DNA of 38,002 nt, from the NCBI GenBank assembly GCA_903914955.1, contig CAIWRB010000371.1, positions 1 to 38,002 of the forward strand. Reading direction: 5' to 3'. The stretch comes from an uncultured Chloroflexota bacterium (GTDB lineage: Bacteria; Chloroflexota; Anaerolineae; Anaerolineales; Villigracilaceae). A program made the translations under genes and the position numbers. This document shows positions 26,287 through 34,081 of this stretch, one piece after another (the stretch's first letter is position 1; the number at the start of each line of letters is the position of its first letter). The notes beneath the pieces were generated by a model. That model made no database searches. It saw only the letters and a program-made list of their open reading frames with translations, and was not told the origin of the DNA.

Positions 26287-27099
26287 TTATAGTGTAGTGG
26301 CTTTTTCGCTTTTCGGAATGAGTGAAGTTGTTGCTACATTATTTACTAACTCCTCAACGGATTTTCCTTCCCCATGCAGGTCTAGCCAGACTAAAAATTC
26401 TGCGTTTCCCTTTGGGCCTAATAACGGCGATTTGATCAGCCCCAATAATCCAAAGCCTTCTTTCTGCGCGAATGAAAGTATATCCAGCAATACTTGCCGA
26501 TGGATCTCTGGGTCGCGGATCACACCATCGCCGCGCGCGACATCTTTTTTACCTGCTTCAAATTGCGGTTTGATGAGGCAAAGAAGCTGGGCGTTTTCAG
26601 TGAGCCAAATTTTCGTTACTGGCAATAAAATCTTTAAAGAAATAAAAGACGCATCAATGGTTACGAACGAAACCTTCTCAGGCAGTGACTCTACGTGGCG
26701 CGCATTGGTCTCTTCCATTACCACGACGCGCGCATAATTCCTTAGCTTCCAATGCAAAATCCCCTTGCCGACATCGATCGCGTAGACCTTTGTCGCGCCG
26801 CGCTGTAACATGCAGTCGGTGAATCCGCCGGTGGATGCTCCGACATCGGCACACACCAGATCTTTGACGTCGATCCCAAATGCCTCCAGCGCCGCATCCA
26901 GTTTTTCGCCGCCACGAGAGACAAAGCGTGGGCCGTGGTCAACTGTCAGCGTGGATTTTGGATCGATCGCGGTGGCAGGTTTGAGCGCGACTTGATCGTT
27001 CACTCGCACTTGTCCCGCCATCACCAAAGCATGCGCTTTCGCGCGCGATTCGGCCAATCCGCGTTCCATCAGTAAAACATCCAGGCGAAATTTGGGCAT
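26287..27099 (-). CDS. tlyA: TlyA-family rRNA methyltransferase with S4 domain
   Basis: A 270-residue protein of the TlyA/hemolysin A family. An N-terminal S4 RNA-binding domain (about 3-60) precedes a FtsJ-like SAM methyltransferase domain with motif I DVGASTGGFTDC (about 80-92), the conserved IDVGKG and WKLR, and the late LIKPQFE. The mycobacterial relative 2'-O-methylates 16S and 23S rRNA and affects capreomycin sensitivity. The ATG has no Shine-Dalgarno; TACAAT ends 6 nt upstream, pointing to a leaderless mRNA. It is divergent from ubiA across 29 bp. Confidence 0.92.
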   Translation of the reverse strand: MPKFRLDVLLMERGLAESRAKAHALVMAGQVRVNDQVALKPATAIDPKSTLTVDHGPRFVSRGGEKLDAALEAFGIDVKDLVCADVGASTGGFTDCMLQRGATKVYAIDVGKGILHWKLRNYARVVVMEETNARHVESLPEKVSFVTIDASFISLKILLPVTKIWLTENAQLLCLIKPQFEAGKKDVARGDGVIRDPEIHRQVLLDILSFAQKEGFGLLGLIKSPLLGPKGNAEFLVWLDLHGEGKSVEELVNNVATTSLIPKSEKATTL

Positions 27100-27122
27100 G
27101 AAAATATTGTATCAGGTAAAAT
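27092..27122 (+). promoter_or_regulatory. Leaderless promoter of the ubiA-mvk operon
   Basis: TAAAAT at 27117-27122 lies 6 nt before the ubiA ATG. TTGGGC at 27092-27097 is a possible -35 with a 19-bp spacer; it overlaps the tlyA start codon on the other strand. Confidence 0.55.
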
Positions 27123-27135
27123 AGATGCATGTTAA
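27106..27135 (-). promoter_or_regulatory. Leaderless promoter of tlyA
   Basis: TACAAT at 27111-27106 (minus strand) lies 6 nt before the tlyA ATG. TTAACA at 27135-27130 is the -35 with an 18-bp spacer; it overlaps the ubiA start codon. Confidence 0.6.
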
Positions 27136-27998
27136 AAGCCCTGCTAAAAACCATGCGTCCGCGCCAATGGACAAAGAACGTTTTCATCTTTGCCGCGCTT
27201 GTTTTCGACAAACAACTTTTACACGCCGAATCTTTTTTGCGAACGCTGGCAGGCTTTGCGTTATTTTGCCTGATCTCTTCTAGCGTTTATATCTTCAACG
27301 ATCTGGCGGATGTGAAAGCCGACCGTCAACATCCTGAAAAGAAAAATCGCCCCATTGCTTCGGGGAAATTATCTGTCAACTCGGCTTGGATCGCGGGTAT
27401 TGCGCTGGTCATCATCACACTTGGTCTTTCGTTTTTTCTTACACGCGGATTTGAAACAGTTCTTGTCATTTATTTTCTCATCAATATGGCTTATTCAAAA
27501 TGGCTCAAACATATTCCTATCGTGGATGTACTTGTCATCGCGGCAGGATTTGTCCTGCGAGTCCATGCGGGAGTTACGCTGATTCAAGTACAAAGATTTT
27601 CACCGTGGCTGTATGTGGTAATGACTTTACTCGCGCTCTTCCTTGGTTTTGGAAAACGCCGCGCCGAACTCGCATTGCTCGCGCAAGGCGCAGGCTCGCA
27701 TCGCAAAGTATTGGAAGGTTACACGCTTCCATTGCTCGATCAATACATCATGATCGTTTCAGGCACGACCATCGTTGCTTATTCACTTTACACATTCTCC
27801 GCACCCAACGTCCCCGAAAATCACAGCATGATGTTAACCATTCCATTTGTGGTTTACACCATCTTCCGTTATTTGTATCTGATCGAAGTGAAACATGCTG
27901 GAGGCGCACCGGAAGAAATATTATTATCAGACCGTCCTTTTCAAGTTGCTATGTTTCTGTGGGGAATCGTCGTACTCGCAATCTTTTATCTCTCGTGA
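27129..27998 (+). CDS. UbiA-family prenyltransferase, decaprenyl-phosphate phosphoribosyltransferase type
   Basis: A 289-residue, many-helix membrane protein. The Asp-rich motif NDLADVKAD (57-65), continuing into RQHPEKKNRPIASG, is the hallmark of the group that moves 5-phosphoribosyl diphosphate onto decaprenyl phosphate (DprE pathway) rather than of quinone prenyltransferases. A second conserved part is VDVLVIAAGFVLR (about 136-148). In actinobacteria the product leads to arabinan; its use in Chloroflexi is unclear. The ATG at 27129 is 6 nt from a -10 box. Its stop overlaps the mevalonate kinase GTG start by 4 bp. Confidence 0.85.
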   Translation: MLKALLKTMRPRQWTKNVFIFAALVFDKQLLHAESFLRTLAGFALFCLISSSVYIFNDLADVKADRQHPEKKNRPIASGKLSVNSAWIAGIALVIITLGLSFFLTRGFETVLVIYFLINMAYSKWLKHIPIVDVLVIAAGFVLRVHAGVTLIQVQRFSPWLYVVMTLLALFLGFGKRRAELALLAQGAGSHRKVLEGYTLPLLDQYIMIVSGTTIVAYSLYTFSAPNVPENHSMMLTIPFVVYTIFRYLYLIEVKHAGGAPEEILLSDRPFQVAMFLWGIVVLAIFYLS

Positions 27999-28939
27999 AA
28001 GCATCCGCGCCCGGCAAGATTATTTTATTCGGCGAACATGCGGTGGTATATAACCGTCCTGCGCTCGCCGTCCCCGTCACACAAGTTCATGTGGATGTCG
28101 AAATATTGGATTCGCCCCGCGTAGGGATATTGATCCACTCCCCCGGCATTGACCTGCACGCAGAACTTAATTCGCTTTCTTCCGCCCATCCAATTGCTTT
28201 GGTTATTCTGAAAGTTTTCAAACTTTGTGGCATTTCCCAAACACCTGATCTCGCAATTAATATTTTATCCACCATCCCTGTCGCATCCGGACTTGGCTCC
28301 GGAGCGGCCGTTTCCGTCGCATTGATCCGCGCGCTTTCTTCTTATCTCCTTCATTCTCTTTCAGACAATGAAATCAATTCACTCGCTTTTGAAGTTGAAA
28401 AACTTCATCACGGCACTCCATCAGGAATTGACAATACCGTCATCACTTATAACAAACCTGTTTATTTTATTAAGGGACAGCCAATAGAAACATTTAAAGT
28501 AGGCAGATCATTTACCATTGTTATTGGTGATACGGGCATCTCTGCGCTCACAAAAGAATCTGTCGGCGACGTGCGTAGTTTATGGTTAAGAGATACTGTC
28601 AGCTTTGAAAATTATTTCAATGAGATCGCGCAAATAGCGCTTATCGGACGCCGCTCCATTGAAAGTGGGAAAACAGAATTACTCGGTGAACTCATGGATC
28701 AAAACCATGCACTGCTACAAAACCTGACAGTATCCTCTCCCGAATTGGACAAATTGGTGGAAGCCGCAAGAACCGCTGGTGCACTCGGCGCAAAACTGAG
28801 CGGCGGCGGAAGGGGTGGCAATATGATCGCTTTGGTGGAGCAGGCCAAAGCGGAGTCTGTGGCGGATGCATTAATTTCCGCAGGCGCAAAACGGACGATC
28901 ATCACAGAAATTAGTCAAGAAGGTATGTCGCAAGGGTAA
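27995..28939 (+). CDS. mvk: Mevalonate kinase (GHMP family)
   Basis: A 314-residue GHMP kinase. Motif 1 is ASAPGKIILFGEHAVVYN (3-20), motif 2 the ATP-binding PVASGLGSGAA (95-105), Asp146 in PSGID is the likely catalytic base, and motif 3 KLSGGGRGG lies near residue 263. It phosphorylates mevalonate, the first kinase step toward isoprenoid precursors. The true start is GTG at 27995, overlapping the ubiA stop (GTGA); a longer open frame upstream is only a shadow of ubiA. Pairing with a polyprenyl-phosphate enzyme suits an isoprenoid operon. Confidence 0.93.
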   Translation: MKASAPGKIILFGEHAVVYNRPALAVPVTQVHVDVEILDSPRVGILIHSPGIDLHAELNSLSSAHPIALVILKVFKLCGISQTPDLAINILSTIPVASGLGSGAAVSVALIRALSSYLLHSLSDNEINSLAFEVEKLHHGTPSGIDNTVITYNKPVYFIKGQPIETFKVGRSFTIVIGDTGISALTKESVGDVRSLWLRDTVSFENYFNEIAQIALIGRRSIESGKTELLGELMDQNHALLQNLTVSSPELDKLVEAARTAGALGAKLSGGGRGGNMIALVEQAKAESVADALISAGAKRTIITEISQEGMSQG

Positions 28940-28978
28940 TCCTGCTCCTATTTTCAATTTGATCACGGAGAACAACAG

Positions 28979-29398
28979 ATGAATTGTCCAAAGTGTGATA
29001 CTGATCTGGTAAAAAAATATTACAAAGGCATGTTCGAAATTGAATCCTGCCCCAACTGCCGCGGGATGTGGCTGGATTCAACAGAGCTGGATAAATTGGA
29101 AGACATGGTTTTTGACAACGATGAACGCAAAGGTTCTCTCGTTCATTTCCAATCAAAGACAAATTGCCCCTGTCCGCACTGCGGCATGGACTTACATGAA
29201 TTTCAATATCGTTTATATGATCTAAAGCTGGATTATTGCGCCGAGAACGCTCATGGCTTTTGGCTGGATGCTGGAGAAGATGAGCGCGTGATGGCATTCA
29301 TGAATCAGCGCGAAGGGGAGATACAACGCAAAGTGGATGCCGAATCCATCTGGAAACTTACGCTAAAAGAAATGCACTCATTCTTAAGAAAAAAATAA
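28979..29398 (+). CDS. TFIIB-type zinc-ribbon protein
   Basis: A 139-residue protein with two zf-TFIIB-like ribbons. The first uses Cys3, Cys6, Cys24 and Cys27, then GMWLD. The second uses Cys65, Cys68, Cys87 and probably His92, then GFWLDAGE. The C-terminal 35 residues form a charged helix. The ribbon-plus-WLD pattern is widespread in bacteria but of unknown role, perhaps nucleic acid or protein binding. CGGAG lies 8 nt before the ATG. It follows mvk by 39 bp on the same strand. Confidence 0.82.
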   Translation: MNCPKCDTDLVKKYYKGMFEIESCPNCRGMWLDSTELDKLEDMVFDNDERKGSLVHFQSKTNCPCPHCGMDLHEFQYRLYDLKLDYCAENAHGFWLDAGEDERVMAFMNQREGEIQRKVDAESIWKLTLKEMHSFLRKK

Positions 29399-29400
29399 GG

Positions 29401-29415
29401 CACGCTGAAAGCGTG
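29401..29415. terminator. Small hairpin between convergent genes
   Basis: CACGCT at 29401-29406 pairs with AGCGTG at 29410-29415 around GAA. It sits in the 26-bp gap between the zinc-ribbon gene and the convergent CDF gene. There is no U-tract, so it is a weak terminator at best. Confidence 0.4.
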
Positions 29416-29424
29416 TCCAATTCC

Positions 29425-30393
29425 TCATTCATAATATTCAGGTTGATATGGCGAGGCGTTCTTTTGCGACTCTTCTAGAATATCTTCGATCGTCATATTC
29501 TGATGGCGTTTGGTTGCGGGGTGATAATGGACATGCACCCGTCTTAGATTCGAAATGGAGTGGAGTAATTTTGATTCCACGCGACTGGCGATGAGATTGC
29601 CTTTTTGCACACTCAAAGCGCCGTCAATGCCGATCGTCACATTGATCACGATATGAGGCCCGAAACGATGAGCTTGTATTTCCTCCAATTGTTTTACGCC
29701 TTGCACGCTTTTCAATAGAAATGAAATACGTTCTGCAAGGTCACGACTGGGTACAACGCCCATTAGATCGGTGGATGATTCACGTAAAACAAAAATACCT
29801 GTACGCAGGATGAGGAACGCAACGAACGCGCCCGCCAGTGGATCCACCCACGGCAATCCGCGTTGACCGAGGAAGATGCCTATCGAAGCGGCAAGAGCAG
29901 AAAATATATCATTACGATGATCGTACGCAAGGGCATCCACTACGGGGTTTTGAGTCTCTCTTCCAAGATTACGAATGTAATAAGAGAGAAAAATTTTTAT
30001 GATGACAGTTCCAAGTGCAACCCACAGCGCAAATGGGTGCGCGCCGTGGGAGCTGACCAATCCATCCGCCAGATCCCAGACCTTATCCACTGCATCCCAA
30101 AAAACGGCAACCGCCGTGGCAACAATGAATGAACCAATCACGACTGAAGCGATGCTCTCCATTTGCCGATGCCCATATGGATGCTCACGATCGGCGGGTT
30201 TATTGGCGAGGCGCACGAAGATGCTCGCGGCAATATAGTACGCGACATCAGAAGTTGAATTGATCCCTTCCGCCAGCAACGCAGGGCTGTGTCCCAGAAT
30301 ACCAAAGATCGTTTTGACAAAGGCAAGAATAATATTAATGCCCAAGCCAAGATTGATCGCTAATAGACTTTTTCGGTCGCGCTCTTTGGTCAT
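29425..30393 (-). CDS. Cation diffusion facilitator transporter, probably Mn2+/Fe2+ type
   Basis: A 322-residue CDF exporter. The TM2 metal pair reads Asn and Asp (NSTSD) and the TM5 pair Asp and Asp (DHRND). An N/DxxxD plus DxxxD site is, as I recall, linked with the Mn and Fe clades rather than the zinc HxxxD clade. A cytoplasmic C-terminal domain with HxHYHP follows. I place the start at the ATG at 30393, where TACAAT ends 6 nt upstream (leaderless); a TTG at 30435 would add 14 residues, with its GAGGAG only 2 nt away. It lies 56 bp after the Mn-riboswitch ATPase gene on the same strand, so it may also be read as part of that operon. Confidence 0.87.
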   Translation of the reverse strand: MTKERDRKSLLAINLGLGINIILAFVKTIFGILGHSPALLAEGINSTSDVAYYIAASIFVRLANKPADREHPYGHRQMESIASVVIGSFIVATAVAVFWDAVDKVWDLADGLVSSHGAHPFALWVALGTVIIKIFLSYYIRNLGRETQNPVVDALAYDHRNDIFSALAASIGIFLGQRGLPWVDPLAGAFVAFLILRTGIFVLRESSTDLMGVVPSRDLAERISFLLKSVQGVKQLEEIQAHRFGPHIVINVTIGIDGALSVQKGNLIASRVESKLLHSISNLRRVHVHYHPATKRHQNMTIEDILEESQKNASPYQPEYYE

Positions 30394-30399
30394 GGGTTG

Positions 30400-30428
30400 A
30401 TTGTATTGTTTATTGATTCTAGGCGCAA
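30400..30428 (-). promoter_or_regulatory. Leaderless promoter of the CDF gene
   Basis: On the minus strand TTGCGC (30428-30423), a 17-bp spacer, TACAAT (30405-30400), then 6 nt to the ATG at 30393. Confidence 0.55.
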
Positions 30429-30449
30429 CTGACAAAACTCCTCATTTAT

Positions 30450-33365
30450 TTACACTTGACCTCTTCGCAAAAAGAATTTGGTGATCTCTTCGGCTATGGC
30501 GGGCATGAATGCTAAACCGAGCACCACGCCCCATTCACTACCCGTCAGGAAATGCGTGTTGAAGATCGGCTGCAGGAACGGCACGGCACACACAAGCAAT
30601 AGCAGTGTAATTGAAATTCCAACCGCGTACTGCATATATTTATTCGAGAATATGCCGATCGAAAACAGCGAAGCGCGCTCCGAGCGGACGGTGTAGGCGC
30701 GGAATAATTCAGCGAGGGATAACGTGACGAAGGCCATCGTCTCCGCAGATTGGACATCTATACCGCGCCAATTGTGCGTGAGGATGAAGGATAGCGCGTT
30801 CATTCCCGACGGGATGGCTGCTCCTGCTTCGAGATGCCAAATCAACCCCATGACGAATGCCCCCAAAACCGCTCCCGTTTGTACAATAGTTTGGACGACA
30901 ATTCCAATACTCATCGAACGATTCACGATCGGTTCAGATTTGGCGCGCGGCTTTTGATCCATGATATCGGGATCGCCCTTCTCCATGGCAAGAGCTAGGG
31001 CAGGCGCTCCGTCAGTAATGAGATTCAGCCATAAGAGTTGAATGGCGGTCAACGGAGCAGGCAAACCTGCCAGCGTGGCAAGGAAGATAATCATAATTTC
31101 TGCAATATTCGAAGAAAGCAGGAAGAATACAAACTTGCGGATGTTGCTGTAAATAATGCGACCCTGTTCAACCGCTGCAACGATGCTCGCGTAATTATCG
31201 TCCGTGAGAACCATGTCCGCTGTTTCCTTGGCGACATCTGTACCGGTGATCCCCATGGATACGCCGATATCGGCGCGTTTGATGGCGGGGGCGTCGTTCA
31301 CGCCATCGCCAGTCATCGCGACAATTTCATCATTGGCTTGCAGCGCATCCACGATTCGCATTTTATGTTCAGGCGATACGCGGGCAAAGACATCAGTATC
31401 TTCGATTATTTTCTTTAATTCTTCGTCGTCCATATCATCCAATGCTGCGCCTGTCAGTACTTTTTTTCCAGGCCGCAAAAGACCGATCGACTCGGCTATT
31501 GCCTGGGCAGTATTGGGAAAATCTCCGGTGATCATGATAGTGCGGATACCTGCGTGGCGCGCATGTTCGAGCGCGGGTTTCACTTCGATACGCGGCGGGT
31601 CGATCATGCCAGTCAACCCAACAAATACTAGATTCTTTTCCAGATCGTCGGCTTTTATTTTTTCAGGATCATCAGGGACATCTTTTTCTAAACGATAAGC
31701 AAGGCCGATCACGCGTAGCGCATCTTTGGTCATCGAATCGTTGGCGGCGAGGATGCGTTCTTTTGCTTCCTGTGTCATAGTCCGCGGTTTGTCATCCATC
31801 CCTTGATACTGTGTGCAAAGATCAAGCACAATATCGGGAGCGCCTTTGACCGCGATCACATCCCAATCTTTATGCTTCTCATCATGAAATGGAGAAAGAT
31901 CCTCCGCCTTCGGGTCACGCACATCATGGATCGTGATCATACGCTTGCGTTCCGAGTCGAACGGCACTTCATTCTCGCGCGGATAGGCTTCATCAATATC
32001 AATGTGGATGGCTCCAGCTTTGGAAGCTGCTACTAACAGCGCGCCCTCGGTCGGGTCGCCTACAATTCGATAGGTCTGTTGCGATTCGTTTTCGCCTGTT
32101 TTTTCGATCGTGGCATCATTATTTATTAATCCAAGCCAAAGTGTGGAAAGGATCGCGGGATAATTTTTTACATCCACTTTCGCGCTATCACTTTGAAATT
32201 CTCCGTTGGGTGTGTAGCCTGTCCCGGTCACGTTGATGAATTGTCCGTCGGCCCAGATGCGGGTCACAGTCATTTCGTTTTGGGTCAATGTTCCAGTTTT
32301 GTCGGAACAAATTACAGTTGCCGAACCAAGTGTTTCAACCGAAGACAACTTGCGGATGAGGGCGTGGCGCTGGATCATTTCGCGCATTCCGAGCGCAAGT
32401 GCAATGGTCACAACCGCAGGCAGTCCTTCTGGAACCGCGGCAATTGCGAGGCTGATGGCGATGATAAATACTTCAGTAATTTGCTCTGCGAATTCTGAGA
32501 AATAGCCCAGAGGATTTGTGAACAGGTCGCTGATATTCGTTTGGTTGATCAGTGCGACAATAAAAACCAGCGCGACCAGAATCAACGAACCAATGCTGAG
32601 TGATCTGCCAAGTTGGTCCAGCCTTCTTTGCAAGGGGGTTTCTTCAGCCTCAACATTTTGGAGCATCGTGGCAATAAGGCCAAGTTGTGTATGCATACCT
32701 GTGCTGGTTACTACGCCGCGTCCGCGTCCATAATTTACGAGCGTGCCCATAAAGGCGGTATTTTTTCGATCGCCAAGCGGGACGTTTTTTTCAAGGACGC
32801 TGGCTGCATTCTTTTGCACTGGAAGTGATTCTCCAGTAAGCGAGGCTTCTTCAACCCGTAAATTTATCGCTTCGAGTAAACGCAGGTCAGCGGGAATAAA
32901 ATTGCCTGCCTCAAGAAAAACAATATCGCCAGGGACAATATTGTAGGCTGGGACAGAACAGCGAGCGCCATCGCGTAATACTTGCGCGTCAGGTGCCGCG
33001 AGTTTTTTTAGCGCGGCTAAGGCTTGTTCGGCGCGTTGCTCCTGTACAATTCCCAAAATAGAATTTAGCACGACAATGGCCATGATCGCGGCGGCTTCGA
33101 CATAATCACCGAGCAAGGCAGAGATCACAGAAGCCGCGACCAGTAGAATGACAACAAAGTTATTCAGCTGCGCCCATAACAAAGCCATGAAACCCGGCCG
33201 CGGCGCTTCTTTTAATTGATTCTGACCATAATGCTGTAAACGCTTTTCAACTTCTTCAGAAGATAAGCCTTCATTTTTTACTTCAAGGTGTTTCAGAACC
33301 TCTTCCGCTTTTAAGGCGTGCCAATCATGCAAGCGGTGTTCTTCTTCGACTCTGGTTACGTTCAT
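30450..33365 (-). CDS. P2-type cation-transporting ATPase under Mn2+ riboswitch control
   Basis: A 971-residue SERCA/PMR1-like P-type ATPase. An N-terminal cation-ATPase domain leads to TM1-2. TM4 has VPEGLP. The phosphorylation site is Asp355 in DKTGTLT, and GDGVNDAPA marks the hinge. TM5 keeps Asn and Glu (SSNIAEIM), TM6 has NLITDGAPA and TM8 has a Glu in SLAELF, so residues of both SERCA calcium sites seem present. Substrate by sequence is Ca2+ and/or Mn2+; the upstream yybP-ykoY riboswitch argues for Mn2+ export. I chose the ATG at 33365 with GGAGA 6 nt upstream. The longer frame to 33575 runs through the riboswitch and is not coding. Confidence 0.94.
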   Translation of the reverse strand: MNVTRVEEEHRLHDWHALKAEEVLKHLEVKNEGLSSEEVEKRLQHYGQNQLKEAPRPGFMALLWAQLNNFVVILLVAASVISALLGDYVEAAAIMAIVVLNSILGIVQEQRAEQALAALKKLAAPDAQVLRDGARCSVPAYNIVPGDIVFLEAGNFIPADLRLLEAINLRVEEASLTGESLPVQKNAASVLEKNVPLGDRKNTAFMGTLVNYGRGRGVVTSTGMHTQLGLIATMLQNVEAEETPLQRRLDQLGRSLSIGSLILVALVFIVALINQTNISDLFTNPLGYFSEFAEQITEVFIIAISLAIAAVPEGLPAVVTIALALGMREMIQRHALIRKLSSVETLGSATVICSDKTGTLTQNEMTVTRIWADGQFINVTGTGYTPNGEFQSDSAKVDVKNYPAILSTLWLGLINNDATIEKTGENESQQTYRIVGDPTEGALLVAASKAGAIHIDIDEAYPRENEVPFDSERKRMITIHDVRDPKAEDLSPFHDEKHKDWDVIAVKGAPDIVLDLCTQYQGMDDKPRTMTQEAKERILAANDSMTKDALRVIGLAYRLEKDVPDDPEKIKADDLEKNLVFVGLTGMIDPPRIEVKPALEHARHAGIRTIMITGDFPNTAQAIAESIGLLRPGKKVLTGAALDDMDDEELKKIIEDTDVFARVSPEHKMRIVDALQANDEIVAMTGDGVNDAPAIKRADIGVSMGITGTDVAKETADMVLTDDNYASIVAAVEQGRIIYSNIRKFVFFLLSSNIAEIMIIFLATLAGLPAPLTAIQLLWLNLITDGAPALALAMEKGDPDIMDQKPRAKSEPIVNRSMSIGIVVQTIVQTGAVLGAFVMGLIWHLEAGAAIPSGMNALSFILTHNWRGIDVQSAETMAFVTLSLAELFRAYTVRSERASLFSIGIFSNKYMQYAVGISITLLLLVCAVPFLQPIFNTHFLTGSEWGVVLGLAFMPAIAEEITKFFLRRGQV

Positions 33366-33391
33366 TCGTAATCTCCAAAAAAATCCATCAT

Positions 33392-33426
33392 ATAAAAAAG
33401 ACCACCACGTAGAACGTGGTGGTCTT
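33392..33426 (-). terminator. Riboswitch expression-platform terminator
   Basis: A 13-bp perfect stem (AAGACCACCACGT/ACGTGGTGGTCTT, 33398-33426) with a 3-nt loop and a U6 tail on the minus strand. Its first arm includes the GACC of the aptamer's closing strand, so aptamer folding and termination exclude each other. It lies about 30 nt upstream of the ATPase start. Confidence 0.9.
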
Positions 33427-33521
33427 GCCAACGCTGGTAAGCGCACGAATCGCCGATGGCCTTTCAGCCAATGGTATGACGACGATCCGTCCTGTGGGAG
33501 ACAGGCAGCTACTCCCCAACC
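33419..33521 (-). promoter_or_regulatory. yybP-ykoY (Mn2+) riboswitch aptamer
   Basis: On the minus strand the leader reads GGTTGGGGAGTAG at its 5' side and TTGGCAAGACCACC at its 3' side, the two conserved ends of the yybP-ykoY aptamer (GGGGAGUAG and GCAAGACC), with stem-forming sequence between (GCCTGTCTCCCACAGGACGG and an inner GGCTGAAAGGCC). This class binds Mn2+ and turns on exporters. The GACC of the closing stem is also the start of the terminator arm, giving an ON switch by Mn2+. The assignment rests on these motifs by eye. Confidence 0.92.
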
Positions 33522-33527
33522 AAGGGT

Positions 33528-33557
33528 AGTGTACTCGAGTGTTAAAGTCACTGTCAA
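33528..33557 (-). promoter_or_regulatory. Sigma70 promoter of the riboswitch-ATPase transcript
   Basis: On the minus strand a consensus TTGACA (33557-33552), 18-bp spacer and TACACT (33533-33528). Transcription would start near 33521, exactly at the aptamer. Confidence 0.8.
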
Positions 33558-33588
33558 GGAGAAGACGGGTAACAATTCTGTTCAGAAG

Positions 33589-33594
33589 TATAAT
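33589..33594 (+). promoter_or_regulatory. -10 box of the GNAT gene
   Basis: TATAAT at 33589-33594 gives a leader of about 20 nt with GGAGGG before the ATG at 33622. No -35 is obvious. Confidence 0.5.
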
Positions 33595-33621
33595 ATCGAA
33601 TAAATTAATTGCGGAGGGAAC

Positions 33622-34065
33622 ATGCCTGTTATAAAATCTCCCATAACGCGGGAAGAGTTCAAAGCATATTACGCACTTCGATATAAAGTTTTACGTGAGC
33701 CATGGGGGCATCCAAAAGGGACCGAAAAAGATGACTATGAACCGATCAGCGAACACTTCATGGCTGTCGACGAACAAACAAGTGAAGTATTGGGCGTTGT
33801 CAAGTTATTTGAAAAAACACCCGGCGTGGGGAATATTTCACATTTGGCAGTAGCGACAGCGCATCAACACAAGGGGATTGGAACTTTATTGGTCGGATAT
33901 GTGGAAAAGCGCGCACATGAACGCGGCTTCAAAACTTTAGGGGCTATGTCTCGTGTTACTGCCACAGCGTATTTTGAAAAACATGGGTATCATATAGCGG
34001 GTATTCCTGCGCCTAATTTGGGAACCATTCATGTCGTTTGGATGGAAAAAGAATTAGGAACTTAA
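33622..34065 (+). CDS. GNAT N-acetyltransferase
   Basis: A 147-residue GNAT-fold enzyme. The acetyl-CoA loop is HQHKGIGTLLV (about 80-90) after the strand ISHLAV, and the C-terminal part has ATAYFEKHGY, a usual closing motif. Substrate unknown. GGAGGG lies 5 nt before the ATG. It sits between two minus-strand metal exporters, whose shared neighbourhood may be chance. Confidence 0.82.
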   Translation: MPVIKSPITREEFKAYYALRYKVLREPWGHPKGTEKDDYEPISEHFMAVDEQTSEVLGVVKLFEKTPGVGNISHLAVATAHQHKGIGTLLVGYVEKRAHERGFKTLGAMSRVTATAYFEKHGYHIAGIPAPNLGTIHVVWMEKELGT

Positions 34066-34081
34066 ATTTTTTTTCCGTAAG

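Noticed and set aside
27500-27994. N-terminal extension of the mevalonate kinase frame
   Set aside because: It overlaps ubiA in another frame and has no domain; the GHMP domain starts at the GTG at 27995.
33366-33575. N-terminal extension of the P-type ATPase frame
   Set aside because: It covers the riboswitch, terminator and promoter; the ATG at 33365 has a good Shine-Dalgarno.
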